A stretch of DNA of 64,000 nt. Source: Ryuthela nishihirai. Lineage: Eukaryota > Arthropoda > Arachnida > Araneae > Heptathelidae. A program made the position numbers and the translations under genes. This document shows, piece by piece, positions 22,693 through 36,194 of this stretch; the stretch's first letter is position 1; the number at the start of each line of letters is the position of its first letter. The stretch lies in contig JAWZYU010000007.1 of NCBI GenBank assembly GCA_038380435.1, positions 27,135,001 to 27,199,000 on the forward strand. Reading direction: 5' to 3'. The notes beneath the pieces were generated by a model that saw only the letters and a list, made by a program, of their open reading frames with translations, made no database searches and was not told the origin of the DNA.

Positions 22693-23251
22693 TTTTTTAT
22701 AATTTAGTAAAACCCTCGTTCTTAAAGTATCTCATATATTAAATATTTTATTACTGAAATAAGCTAATCAACTTCATCAAAATTAAAATTGCTCAAAAAT
22801 TAAAAAGGATATAAAGCAAATGCAAATATGATCACAGAAAAACTAATACATGTATTTTGCACATCTGTTCAAATGATTTGCCTTGTCATACCATCAGCAA
22901 CAAAATTTGCAATCTTTTGTCTGGGCTGCACCTTTTTTGGTATAAGAAATAGAGCAGTTAATTAGTTCACTGCTCAATTCCCCATTAAGGTGACTTAACT
23001 GCATTTTTTGCATGTGGTGAATGTCTTAGTATGACGATTTTTTGCTAAATGATGAAAATTTTTGCTAAATATTCTGATCTAATTTGGATTAAATAGGGTT
23101 GCTGCACAGCAACTAAATGGCCTGGACAAAATGAGCATAAGCTCAAAGATAGTTTTCGGATGTATTTTTTTTATTACAAATATGATCTAGAATCAATATT
23201 TTGAGCCAATCACATTAAAGACAGCTGACAGACAGGTTGTGTCAACTGCCC

Positions 23252-23365
23252 TGAATATATTTGGCCTTATCCTTCTGAAGCCAAAACATACCAGCCAAAA
23301 CAAAAAGAAAGCTGGAGACTACCAAATTATGCTTTCTTAAAATTTTATGCATGAAAATTAATGTC
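23252..23365. repeat. dispersed repeat D, copy 2
   Basis: Second copy of the repeat at 20318-20430. Conserved blocks keep their order, and the spacing differs by small indels. Confidence 0.5.
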
Positions 23366-23597
23366 AATGATCCTGAATACATTTATAAGATGTTTGATAA
23401 TATTTCTGAAGTTTGGTTATTACTCTAATTAATTCTTATTACGGCACCCTGTATGATCTATTGAATACATTATCTATTCAAAAAATCGTTTTACTTCCTA
23501 AACAAGTAAGCACTATCTAGTGTCAGGGCCAGAAATGTCTTCTATAGAGAGATGCATTGTACTTTAATCAGCTAACTCTTATATATTACGAAAAAAC

Positions 23598-24149
23598 CAG
23601 GGCTGTGGAGTTGGCACTCAAAAACTTTGACTCCTCAATTTTTTTTTTCTATCCAACTCCTCTTTTTAAACTTGATGTTCTAGTTGGTGCATTTTTACCA
23701 GAGCCACTAAAATCACTGATTTGTGCTTGACATAATTTTTCACCATGACATCTATCATACACTGACACACAAAATGTTTCCCATCTGCAGTTATTGTAAA
23801 ACATTCAAAAACTGCAGACTTCATTGTAACTCTTTTTTGTCATTGTGAAAGGGGTTTCATACTTGAAAATATAAAAAACTTATGAAATTTATAAAGAACT
23901 CGAAATTAAATAAGCATTAAAATCAAAAATATTTTCTGAAAGGAAAAAAAATTATTAATGGCATTAGTGTCTGAAATGGAAAACATTATGTTTATTATTT
24001 AACTGGTTTAACCACCATATCTGCCATTGAAGTCACATACAAAAACATATTTTATTAAAATTTATATTGAGGCTGGAGTCGGTAAAAAATGTACCAACTC
24101 AGATTCCAACAGCACCAAAATTGCTTTCGACTCTGACTCCAAAGCACTG
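23598..24149. mobile_element. hAT-like non-autonomous element (GGGCTGTGGAGT-type ends)
   Basis: Imperfect terminal inverted repeats CAGGGCTGTGGAGTTGG on the left and CAGTGCTTTGGAGTCAG on the right (reversed) bound a 552-bp element. The flanking octamers GAAAAAAC (23590-23597) and GCAAAAAC (24150-24157) match at 7 of 8 positions. An 8-bp duplication is typical of hAT transposons. No transposase is encoded. Near both ends the sequence repeats GACTC/GAGTC motifs. Confidence 0.7.
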
Positions 24150-24157
24150 GCAAAAAC

Positions 24158-25920
24158 TGCACCTTTTACGCATTATTAGATAAATTCTTATACAAAGTTT
24201 TCTATTTGCGAACAATAATGTAAAAGTTAAACTTTTGAAACAATTTTATATTTTCACAAGCTCTACTGGAAAATAATTTTAAACATAAAATCCATTTGAA
24301 GATTAAGCTTTTAAAATTACTATTAACAGTATTACTTAAAAAATATATCTTTTACTTATTTTTTCCATCCTTCACTTTATAAATGCTACTTATTCTCGAA
24401 AAGCGTCTGATTATTTCAAATAGATAAATGCAATTTAGTTGGTATCTGAATATTTCTAAAAAAAATAAAAAACATACAGTATACAAATTAAATTGAGATC
24501 TGTAGTTCTCTATAACTGTTAAATGTTTTTAAGCACTTTGACAAATGTTCTATGCTATCAAGTATCAAAAGTTATTAAGGAGAAATTTACATGCTGTACC
24601 GCAGATGGGTAGTAAGAGGAACTTCCGGGATGCTTGCGAGTGACCCCCCCCCCCCTCTTCAATAATTAACTCTTTGTGAATATAAATTTTAGCTTTTATA
24701 TGAATAAAAATGTTTTGGAATTAGTCTAAAATCTGCTGTTTCACATCTTTAACTTCAACATATATAAAAACATTTCTGAAAAAATGGCGTCCATATGCAT
24801 CATACGATTTTTTTTTTCTGACAAGGCCCAAATCCAACCCAAAATCATGTTTTATTCAATATCAGACAGAATTTTAATAATGATCCTTTGGTCTATTTGA
24901 GAAATTTTCAACAACAAGCATTAACCTAAATGAGAGAACAATAGCATTTAATCTAAAGAAGTAATTTCATAATTAATTAGGATTAATTCCATCAATTTCA
25001 TTCTCTCAACAAACAAGCAATTCATTATACTGCAAATGCTCTACACATATTTTCCTTAACTACTTTCACAACCCATTTTTTTTTAATTCTGTTTTAAAAT
25101 ACACATTTTTTTACATATTTCAAATCATTGGCCCATCCTATAATCCCTTTGCCAGTAAAATAATTTTTTTTTTATCATGAAAATGTTCTTTTTACATTAT
25201 TAAAAAAAAATAATATTAATAAATTCTGATATTTTACTGAAAAAATTTTATTAGAAAATATCAGTACTTACAAATTGAACTTATTCTAATGTAAACTAAT
25301 AGGCAATAAAAGAAACCATAAAAATAATATAAAATTTTTCGAAACTAAACACAATACAAAATAAAATTTGATAAATAGTACCTGCTATGAGGATCTTTGC
25401 TTAGTCGGCTGCATAAACGAAAATATTAAACATTTTTAAGGGTATGAAATAGTTTAAAAACATTACGGTATGGTCTGCCATCTAGTGATTATCTTTTAAA
25501 TAAAGTAAGGTTATTTGTGCTTTTGGAATTGAATAAAGTATCTATGATTTGTCAGAGCCCAACTTGAACAAAACACGGTAGTTAAGGCACTTGTTTTCCC
25601 ACAGCATGTTAGCCATACACACAGAGAGAGAGATCCAAATTCCACCAGCAGTTTAAGAGTTTATATTTTTGCAAAATAAAAAAGGTTTCATGTGCATATT
25701 TCAAACTTCTTGCACATCTAAATCAAGGGTGTCCAACTAGACCCTTGGATGATTAAACTGCAGCTTATGAATGTCTTTTCATTTAATGCATATGTGAGAG
25801 TAATTTCCATTCAGGGTAAAACTTTTTGGCATACTTACAAAGGACAGCTGAACTAAGAGATATTATTTAAAGCTGCTGCAAAATAGCATCTTCATTACTG
25901 GGCACACACAAAAAATGGTA
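24158..25920. other. AT-rich sequence without recognisable genes
   Basis: Holds a C-tract (about 24643-24654), beside a slightly GC-richer patch at 24598-24640, and a possible hAT end AAGGGTGTCCAACTAGACCC at about 25726. No genes. Confidence 0.35.
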
Positions 25921-25924
25921 AAAT

Positions 25925-26003
25925 ATACTGCTCACAAAAATTAGGGGATATTTCTTCGCTTCATATTCATTTTGAAATATCCCCTAATTTTTGTGAGCAG
26001 TAT
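25925..26003. mobile_element. very short foldback MITE (30-bp perfect arms)
   Basis: ATACTGCTCACAAAAATTAG begins a 30-bp arm (25925-25954) repeated exactly in reverse complement at 25974-26003, with a 19-base loop. The outer TA on both sides fits the TA target site of Tc1/mariner elements, and CTGCTCACAAAAATTAGG resembles their terminal repeats. The whole unit is 79 bp, so an RNA from either strand would fold into a near-perfect stem. Confidence 0.85.
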
Positions 26004-26555
26004 TTGTAATATTATGCTATAAATTACACTTTTTGGTTGGTTGCTTGGGATTTTATGGCAAAAAGGTAGCTGAGACCATGTTTACTTTTTGTACCTTACC
26101 TGTTAAGTTCTTAGCTGTATGCACAAAAATCTGTAAAAGGGAGGTATACATGGTAGTCATATATCCACACCTAGTCATATATATATATTTCATTTTCTAT
26201 AATGCAATCCATGGATAAGTGTCTAAGGTGTAATGTGATCCATAGTCAAGTATCTAAATGCAATGGAGCCTAGTGGCATATCCAAGGGGGATTATGGAAT
26301 TACAACCCTCCCACCTTATGGACTTGAAAAACGTATTTTCTAAAGCAACCCTTGAAAATCTGAGTCTGAGTCATATGATTATTTTCTGGGAAAACCACTG
26401 ATGTAGCACTCCACTACTTTAAAGTTAGATAGCATTGATCTAAATGATGTAAAATAGTGGCATCCACCCTATAGTAAACAGGTATCATCATAGCTTAATA
26501 AAGTTTTTTGCACAGCCAAGTTATCTCAAGAATTATTCAAAACTAGTTAAGTTCA
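26004..26555. other. AT-rich sequence without recognisable genes
   Basis: A possible transposon end, TAGTGGCATATCCAAGGGGG, lies at about 26271. Nothing else recognised. Confidence 0.35.
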
Positions 26556-26559
26556 TGCC

Positions 26560-26930
26560 AAACGTGGTGCAATATGTATGTCCATTGATAACTCCTCCCA
26601 CAGATAAATTCATTCATAATTTTCCACTTTTTGTGACGAACTACTCCAGTCACAATTAAATCCCACCAAATACATCCATTGATAACTATTCGAGGGATCA
26701 CTCCTGACCCACAGCAGCTAGGAACCCGATATGTTACTCCAACAGGGTTAGAATGAAGTGGGACCACCCCACAAAATTTGGGGCTGTCACTGCCCGAAAT
26801 TCAAAGTAGCCATGAAACACAGGGAAACTTGACAACTTCTGCCACCGACGACATCCCACATGTTAACCTGCTCATTTATTCACTCAGAATTATGGCTATT
26901 ATGCAATATGATGATATTTCGTTTTCATCC
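26560..26930. repeat. dispersed repeat C, copy 1
   Basis: Shares with 36195-36490 the ordered blocks TGTCCATTGATAACTC, TCGAGGGATCA, AAGTGGGACCACCCCAC and AGTAGCCATG. The two copies differ by indels. I do not recognise the family. Confidence 0.6.
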
Positions 26931-29900
26931 AGGCATCTGCAAATGAACAATCTCAAGTGTCTCATTAAAGGGTAATTTTTTTTAATTATTTCACTAAAAA
27001 TGTTTGGCATTGTATTTGTTTGTTAATGCTACACTAAAATATGTATATATGCCTATAACTTCAAATATAGTCATTAAGCTCAGATGTTTCAATGTTATCT
27101 CATTCACAAAACAGTTGAACAGTAAAATGCAAAAAGTTATTTTTTTAAACATTGTATTCCATTCTAGTATTAAGTTCAAGCTAGAGACATAATTTTACAA
27201 ATTATATAATTTACTATTGATTGTATAAACTTGAACTTTTTACTCAGCAAAAGACTAGCAAAAAGTCATTTGTTTATGAGTAATAAAAATTAGTTTATAC
27301 TAATATTATTCCTCTCAGAAAGAAAGTTCATATGCAATAGTTTTTCAGTGCATAAACAACTTCCATTATCAGTGAATAAAACCAGATAAGTATATATATT
27401 GCAATGCAGTTATAAAAAAAACTAATTTCAAGCACCAAAATTAATTTTGATTTTATATTCTAATTTTGACACCAGAAACTTCTACTGTGATAAATAATAA
27501 TTTTATTTCACATAAAATTTGGACTTTAATATTGCTTTTTTCATTGCCTATTATTCTGTGGCAGATTTTATACATTATTTCAATTACATAATAAAATTAT
27601 TTTGTAATGTTTTCCAAGGTGCTAAGAAATCTGAATATTTTGCTGAGGAAAATACTAAATAAAAACATGATGGAAATATGGACAGAAAATGTTTTATGTG
27701 GACAGTTTACACTGTATTAATTCCAAAAGAATTCTTATTAAGATGTAAGAAAAGTAACTTTTCTTATGACTAAATTAATTATTCATAACACAAATAACCA
27801 ATAAGGAGTATCTATTTTTAAAGCATACAAAGTAGTTCATTTCAGAAAATTCAAATTGCAGAACCCATATCCCAGTAATAATGACAGGTTTATTTTTAAG
27901 AAACTGGGAAAACTTGAATTGCAAAGAGAGAAAAAACAAAATAAAAATATATATTTTAAACTCTAAATGACAATTATATTAAAAAAAAACACCTATATAA
28001 CATTTTTTGGCAATAAAATTTCAACCTAAATATAAATTTCATGTATGATTCATTTTCACATGCTTTATTATGATTGCATAACTTCTAAAACTAAAGTTCT
28101 CTGAATATATCCAACGTTAGAAATAAAATGTTTAAAATAAACAAGACAAACATTTAAACATTCGAGTGCTAATAAAAGAATCTTGTGATACATGATATGA
28201 TATATAGCAGTTCATAATATTTAAACAAATTTAAAACATTTTTCATACATGTGCGTACCTATGTGCTTTAGGTCAATAAATATGTTTGTCAGTTGTTAAT
28301 TATGCAATCAACAGTACACAAAAGTACTGGACTTAATTTTTATCTGTACACCTTTTGTAAACATAAATTATTAAAAACTATACACTCTTTACAAAAAGAA
28401 ATATTGAAAGTAACAATAATTTGAAGGGTTTTAATAAATAGTTCTTATTCTGTCTCACAACACTAAACTTTTAGCATGTTTCTACAAGAAACTAAAATAG
28501 CAAACATAAAGGTGGTGGGAGTATACCAACTATATTTCAGTAATATTTCAGATTCAGTGTCTTCACCTCTGACATATACTGCAATATTTTTGCAATACCT
28601 TGCAATTTTACAATTCAAATGCTCTTATTGCTCAATTAATTCAAAAAATGTTACTATGACTAAAAATCTATGTTAACATATTTAAGGAATGAAACTGATT
28701 AAAATGTTACTTTATATATCATGGTTTACAGCTGGCAAAAACAGCCTGCTTATAGAGAACAAATTTCAACATATAGAAAAGAATTAGATTATGCCTAAAA
28801 AACAAATTGCTGCACTAAAAATGCAATTTTGAACAATTTACTTTTGCACTTATCATTAATAAATCTGCTTTGGAATTATACCCTATTCCACCTAAGTAGA
28901 CTACTAATGTAAACAAATAAGTCAGAATTTAATGGATGAATACCCAATCACTTCAACTCCAAATATTAAAATGTGCAATAAAATGATGTTTTTTAAATAT
29001 TTAATTTACTTGATTTTTTTATGCACTAGCTAGCTTTCGAAACTATCTTTGCAAGAGTTTGATAACATCAGAAATCAATAAAATGTATGTGATAAGATGT
29101 AGGCAAGCAAAGTTATTGATTGGGAATACACAACTATTGTACACATATATATCTTAGTGATGTTTATGTGGATACTGTCAATGATATTGTCAATCAGGTG
29201 CACATATTTGTATTAGCATAATAAGTATATTGCATAAAATCCCAAAATTTTAGGATCATTTTTAAAATGATTTTTCTGAAGATATAAGTTAATGCCTATT
29301 AGAAACATTTCAAAGGTTACTTGTTTTATTATTTAAAATTATTAGAGCAAAATGGAAAAAATGCAATACTGCTAACATTCAGTAATTACTGTGGCATTAA
29401 GCAATTCCATCAAGCAAATTGCATTTATGTCACTAAAGTCATTCTTATTTTCCAACATGCTTAAAAGCCTCAAAACGTAATCAATGGCTATTCTTTCTAT
29501 GCTGAATGACACCATATGAGATGTGCTTGTGGCATAAGGTTTGTTTCTGCTATTGTCAACCTAGGTAGCATATAGTTCCTACCTATGGCATATGTTAAAG
29601 CATTGCAAGTATAATACTAAACAAAAAAAAAAACACTATAAAACCTATAAAAACTAAAATACCAATTGCCCCACTTGCATAAAATGCACTAAAATTTATT
29701 GCAGTCCAAAGAAAGTATAAAATCAATTAACGTTCTCCAAAGATCAATGTTTCTTATGCATGGCCAGAAGGTCCATATGTTCCCTTCAGAGTGGCCCCAC
29801 AAAAGATTTATATTCTTTCAGTATTACAAGTTAAAAATGTGGTATATTAGATATAAAGATTTTCTTGCTATATAGCCTCTTGCTATTCATAACAATATAG

Positions 29901-29976
29901 CAATATTTACTAATAACAGAGATGTAAATATTGGTAATAAGAATTTTTCAACAATATATTTTATGTTTAGATATAA
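26931..29976. other. AT-rich sequence without recognisable genes
   Basis: About 3 kb of very AT-rich DNA with short open frames only. It could include distal untranslated sequence of the minus-strand gene at 45 kb, but nothing shows this. Confidence 0.35.
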
Positions 29977-30134
29977 AAAAAATAAATAAATACCCCCTCA
30001 AGCAGCTGCTTGCCACAGAGGTCTGACACGAGCCTGTCAGTTTATATGCCATAGTAGAAGGTCTGAGAGGATGGCAGGACCTCAGCAGAAAAACGACACA
30101 AACAGCCATGCCTTACCCGGGGCTCGAACCCAAG
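29977..30134 (-). repeat. SINE family B, copy 5
   Basis: Reversed copy: AATAAATAAATACCCCCTCA tail, then the body and GGGCTCGAACCC, the reverse of the B box. The A-box part is missing. Confidence 0.9.
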
Positions 30135-31486
30135 TGATATGCATGACCAAAATATTACCTAAAACAGACAAAAATAAAATAAAAAAAAAATAAAAAAAAA
30201 CTTTTCCAGTGTTATACAGAAAAATAATTTTTTTTTACATATTAAAGTAACAGCACTGAGTGGCACATCTCAGACCAGGGTAAATATGGTCAATATATCA
30301 AGCCTGAAGCAGACTAAATTCACAAAATTTCTATTTTTAACTTTTAAAACTCTACTGTGTATTGTAGAGCTGTGTACCTAGTTGGTCTTTTCCGTTAAGA
30401 TTCCATTGAAAGAGATTAAAATATAATGGTATAATTACTGTATTGTACAAAACTGACAAAAATCCCTAAAATATCTATCGACTATTGAGGTCAGTCATGA
30501 ACACAATGCAGTAATAAACTGCTGATCAGATAATGCACTGCATCTGAAATAAAGGACAAGGAAATATTCCTAAAAATGAAAGCCAGTTTAAATATATTTC
30601 TAAAAATTTCAGGTCAATGAAGTTTACTAATTTTACTGCATGATTGGAATGCACAAAGCAAAAGTATTAATGATATCTACTAGGTCACTTCCATAATTTG
30701 CCTATCATTCTTACATAATTATCAATATTTACCATTTCTTTGATTTTACAAAGTAAATATCACTCATTCTTGGTTAATTATATTTAATAACATTAGCATC
30801 AAAGAAGTTCAATAACATTACTTTATGTTCATAACAACAACATAACTGAGAATCTTCTGTATCTGAAACAAGCAATTTTACAATTCTGAACCATCAGTTA
30901 TGTGAATACCATTATGTACACTTTTTTCATCATTAATGAAACAAGAGTAAGACTCTCTACAAATAGAGTTCTTAACCATAATTTTATTATTAATATTTTT
31001 GCATATAAACTGTAAGCAGTATTTGAAATGCATCCAGAGTTCAGCCTAATCTTAAATACAAAATGAAAGATTCCAATGAGTTGCAAATGATTTTATGTTA
31101 CCTGATTCCCAACTTAATTTTACAATTCATAATCAACTTTAAGACCCTTTCCACTAGTCAGTTTTCCATGAATCTCCATTGTCACTCCATCATTATTAGT
31201 GTCAATATAAAAAGTAATAAAAATCTGCCAAAGAGGAGGGTGATGTTTGAATGTTTGAATGAATATACTTTGAAATATGTTTTCTGTTTTAATAACCCTT
31301 ACAGGTTTGTTATTGCGAATTTACATATTGAAGCAAGCAGTAAAATTAATCCTTCAAATCTGACAATAATTAAGTTATGAAGGAGGCAAAATATCAATTT
31401 CTGAATTTTCTATTTACTACATATAATACGGCCAATCTCAAGGGCAGTATTTGAACAGTGGGAATATATCACTAGTGTTTAAACTT
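30135..31486. other. AT-rich sequence without recognisable genes
   Basis: The longest open frame (31063-31380, 105 codons) is low-complexity in origin and has no known motif. Confidence 0.35.
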
Positions 31487-31496
31487 CATCTGCTAG

Positions 31497-31794
31497 GGTT
31501 GGGTTGTTTTACCTCTAAGTGGAACCTTTTTGCACACAATGGGCTAAATGGCCAGGTCACAAGAGCCCCAAGAGCTCAGAGAAGGCTTGGGGAGGGAAAA
31601 CACTGGACAGTTAAGACCATCTAATGTGTTCGCTAGGTATGGCTCTCCCACACATAGGGCCACAGCTTTACATTCCATCCGACAGACAGTGGCCTTTCCA
31701 AGCCCATAAGTATCCCCTACTGACTGAGGACAGGGGAGGGAATTGTGCAGAGATAAATCTCAATGCTGGCCCTGGTAGGACTCGAAACTGGGAA
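31497..31794 (-). repeat. SINE family A, copy 9 (head truncated)
   Basis: The body is diverged; the sequence stops within the B-box region (GGACTCGAAACTGGGAA). The flanks CATCTGCTAG (31487-31496) and CATTTGCTAG (31795-31804) look like a target duplication, so truncation probably happened on insertion. Confidence 0.85.
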
Positions 31795-31804
31795 CATTTG
31801 CTAG

Positions 31805-33529
31805 AGTGCCAACATCTGGTTATTTGGTGAAAATATGGCTGTTGCTACTAGTTCCAGCAATGGATGAAAAAGGTTAGCTGTAACAAACTTTTACAAAAAA
31901 TTTTGGCAACAAATAAGAAACAACTTTGAAAACTAAAGATTCACTAATATATATATAATTTTTTGCTGTTCTTTATGGAGCTGATATGTGAATTTTACAA
32001 ACTAAGAAAACAACCAAAAATGCAAGGGGCTACATAATGCTTTCAACAACACATGTTTTGGCAGACCCTCAGTTATCTGGGGTTTTTTGGGATAGTAAAA
32101 ATTTATGAAAAAAAGATCAGTGACTTCTGAGCAAAGTACTGTACATGGAAAAGTTGCATGGATTAGCCATGGGATCTCTGGAATTCGAATTTTGGGACAG
32201 AATCATATGCCCCCAGTTGAGAGAAGAGTCTGAAAAAAATGTTGAAAAGTTTACAAATTGGAGTGGAAATCTCCACACCTGCAACATCAACAGTTTGGCC
32301 ATGTGGTTTATAAGCAGAATAATCATTAAAAAGGAGATGTTTGTGTTTCTGATGAGGTGAGGAATTGTTGCAAAAGAGATGGACTGGCACTCTCAAACAC
32401 AACTTCATTTAAATTAGCTTACAGTGAGAAAAAAACAAATGCCTTTGCTCAAAATAGAAATGTATAAAAGAAATTGTGCAGTATGATTACAATCTTTAGT
32501 CACTTGAGTCTTTCACATGCTAGAATAAAAATAAAATTACCTAGTCTAATGTTACTGCAAGTTGTCAGTTTAAATTTGATAGTAACTTGCATTTATTACA
32601 CCACAGCAAAATTTTCAATGTTTAAAATAATACACATGATCTGGTAGTGATGGTTGTAGGAAATGTGGGAATGCTCAGTAAGATCCAATAATTAATTAAT
32701 TGTTGACTAATTGCCATTTACCATTTCATTACTTTTCAGGATGACTATAAGATTATATGTAATAAAGGAGTTAATCCAAGAATGCTATAGGAAGAATGCA
32801 TTTAGCACATTGTATTACAAATAGTCCCCACCTTAAAAACTTTTTTGTTTTCCAATTAAAGCTTTTCTTTTTCCTTGTGCAAAACAAGTTGGTATATAAA
32901 AGATCATTCAGTGACTATTTCATGCATCTGCAATAGGATTCATACTCAATATCAGATTAGTCTATTCATAATTAAAATATTACAGCATCTGTCTCGTGGT
33001 TTAGTTGTACAGAAGAACAACTTCAACACTGATTATAGGATTGATTTTCCTTGGAATAAATACTATACTATTAAAGATCGAAAAAAATCATTAGAAGGCA
33101 TGAAGTTTCATAAAATTTTGGAATTTGTACATTACAGGACTAGATTTGTTTCATTATTCATTACTTATTAGGGTTATCATCTGCAAAATATTCTAAATCT
33201 GGAGACTTCATACCATTTGATAATAATGAATATTTGCCTGTAGAATTCATATAGTAATAACATTATATACACTGCATATTTGATATAAAGCAATACCTTA
33301 ATTTTTTTCGCATTGGACACATTAAGGTTAGGCTCAACAAGTGATGTATATCAAATACAACACACAGTATATTTTAACATAATATAAAATATACATAAAT
33401 TTCTAAACTTTATAAATAAGTCAAACATGGTTTTAAGGTTTAAAACATCAAGTTTATACTGCAAGTATACATATACAGATAGACATGATGGATTAGTTTT
33501 ATGAATCTGAAAACTACATTTTATAACTG
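31805..33529. other. AT-rich sequence without recognisable genes
   Basis: Overlapping open frames on both strands at 32145-32408 (71 and 81 codons) show no motif that I know; they may be old transposon remains. Confidence 0.35.
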
Positions 33530-33652
33530 TTATCTGCTGAGGTCCTGCCATCCTCTCAGATCTTCTACTGTGGCATATAAACTGACAGGCTCCTGTCAGA
33601 CCTCTGTGGCAAGCAGCTGCTTGAGGGGGTATTTATTTTTTTTTTTTTATAT
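33530..33652 (+). repeat. SINE family B, copy 6 (headless)
   Basis: Starts in the body at CTGCTGAGGTCCTGCCATCC and ends GCAGCTGCTTGAGGGGG plus TATTTATT and a T-run. Confidence 0.88.
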
Positions 33653-33884
33653 ACTACTTGCAAATATTTATATGGTAACATGAATAAAAAAATTAACTAA
33701 AAAGAGCAGAAATTTTTAATACTAATATCAAATAAGATTTTCGGATGCACAAGAGCTAATATAAATATTAAAGTTTAAGGGTATTTTTAAATTTCTAGAT
33801 AATTTAGTAAATAATGCTTTGCCACAATTATTGAGCTCACCAATTATTAGGTCACTACCAAATTGTAATTGAATTTAACACTTG

Positions 33885-34097
33885 TCATCCCGTGGTCGAG
33901 TGATTAATGGGCTTGGCTACTGATCAAAGGGACCTGGGGTAAAGCTCCAGGTAAGGCATGGATGTTTGTGTTGTCTTTCTGCTGAGGTCTTGCCTTTTTC
34001 TCAGATCTTCTACTATGGCATATAAACTGACAAGCTCCTGTCAGACTTCTGTGGCAAGTAGCTGCTTGAGGGGATATTTATATTTATTTTATTTTTT
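33885..34097 (+). repeat. SINE family B, copy 7 (full length, diverged)
   Basis: Head (CCCGTGGTCGAGTGATTAAT, decayed B box GGGTAAAGCTCC), body and tail are all present with many substitutions. It lies 232 bp downstream of copy 6 in the same orientation. Confidence 0.85.
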
Positions 34098-35360
34098 AAT
34101 GGAATATTCATTAAAATAAAAATTTATTGGTGTTAGTTATTACTGGCATATAATAATGCTGACATCAAATTACCATGGCACATGACTGAAATATCAAAAC
34201 ATACCTGCAACATCAGGAAACTCTATTGGTATAACAATATATTACATTATACAAGGATCCATAGCAAAAGAAAGGACACATAACTGGCATATAACTTTTG
34301 CATTAAATTAAATTAAATATTTCTCTTATTAAAATTGTGTGCCTTGCAAATTCCAAAACTAATAAATTTCTGCAATATGATAAATGTTGCAATAAAATAA
34401 TTTTACCATGAAATCAAATTTTAGTGGCATATTTCTATAGCTGATATAGACTACAAAAAAGGTCAAGGAAGTAATGTATACTGCAGTTAAGATTATATTT
34501 GTTTTTTAGTTTAAACCAAACTCTTCTACAATTTTTTAATCATTCCTACAATTCTGATAATTTCAGAATATTTTCTACTTTTTATGAAGACTTGAAATAT
34601 TTTCTTTCTCTGTATGTTTGCTTTTTGCATTGTTAATCATTGGTGGTTCAATACTAATTCTATTTTCACAATTTGGCTGCATCTGATGAAAATGACAGTT
34701 AATATATTCAAAACACTCTCAGCAAAACATTTTTAAATATACCATTTTGTTCCAAGTACAAGTCAACCTTTGTTCCTAAAACTATACTCAGGGTAAGGAA
34801 GTGTAGGGCCCACATTGAGAAACAAAAAATTGTCATAATGTTGAAGTGCAGAGATCAAAATGTTGCCCAAGCTCACCATGTCCTGACTATAGTGCAAAGA
34901 ACACTCAACTTAAATGTGAAGTCAACCTACAATATGACTCTAACTTATCCAATTATTAAATGAGCCAAAATACATAATGGTGTATGCAACTTTTTAAATG
35001 ATAGAGTGAGTAGATGGTTACTACCATCTCATTTTATGGTAAAAAAAATCAACTAATTGATACTTTAAAACACAATTTTATTTTTTATGCATATTTCATT
35101 CAAAGCAGGTAGGTGAGCTGGCAAAATGAGATTATAATAGCTTTAAAATAATAACTTAAATATACATGAATTTAAAGAAAATTGGTAATACTAACATTAT
35201 TATTTATGAAAAAGAAATTGCTTCCATACTGATGAAATGAATTTATTTTTAATATATTAATATATCTTACATTCTTAAATCAACACTTTACTTAACTATA
35301 AGAATGTATCTGTATGTAACTGCATGTAATTTTTTACAGCTTTCATTTTCCCAAAATAAA
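34098..35360. other. AT-rich sequence without recognisable genes
   Basis: Nothing recognised. Confidence 0.35.
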
Positions 35361-35364
35361 TCCA

Positions 35365-35515
35365 CCATTATCTAAACACACTTTTATGATATAAAGGAAA
35401 TCAGCTGTAGCTTACAAAATACCATCAGGGCATATCTATATAGGGTTTAACCAAGAGGGCCTACACAGCGATGATACATGAGCTGGACACAAATTCCCTT
35501 TGCTCAAGCATAAAT
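35365..35515. repeat. dispersed repeat E, copy 1
   Basis: Shares ATACCATCAGG, CTACACAGCGATGATA and GGACACAAATTCCC, allowing substitutions, with 36715-36835. Family unknown. Confidence 0.5.
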
Positions 35516-35654
35516 TACCCTCTTTCTCCCTTACATACTTAAAACCAAGGTATGATTTTTGAGACACTATGGTTTTACGATTATATTAATGTAGGAGTTT
35601 CTAAACTATGGTCTGTGGGCTAAATCCAGCTTACAAAGGTTATTAATTTGACCC

Positions 35655-36042
35655 TTGTTTGGGTTATTGTTTTACCGCTGAGCGACACTTTTTTGCACAC
35701 CATGGGCTAAATAAATGGCCAGGTCACATGGATCTCGAAGGCTCAGAGAAGGTTGGAGGAGGGGACCCACTGGAACAGCTGTTGGGAGACAGATGGTAGC
35801 CTCCCGTCAAGCCATCCAACGTGTTCTTTAACTAGCACAGGGGCTCTCCTGCCCACAAAGCCACGGCTTAACGTCCCATCTGATGGACGGCGGGGCGGCC
35901 TTTCCAAGCCCATTGGTGTCCCCTACTGACTGTGGGCAAGGCAGGGAGTTTTGCAGAGATAAATCTTAATACTGACCCAGCTGAGACTTGAACCTGGAAA
36001 TTACAGATTACGAGCCTGGCGCGCTATCGACTGAGCCACCCC
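35655..36042 (-). repeat. SINE family A, copy 10 (full length)
   Basis: Body and head are complete with moderate divergence. The perfect target duplication ATTAATTTGACCC lies at 35642-35654 and 36043-36055. It inserted into sequence whose left part (ACTATGGTCTGTGGGCTAAA, about 35597) resembles a hAT end. Confidence 0.93.
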
Positions 36043-36194
36043 ATTAATTTGACCCATAAAACAACAATGAACTAGAAAATTCAAATTAATCTTCTGCAAA
36101 TATATATTAAAAAAAGCAGAACTACATTTCTAATTACAGCCTGTAAGGTAGATCATGCTTTGTTTTGAATCTACACAAAAAGTTTGGCACTAAA

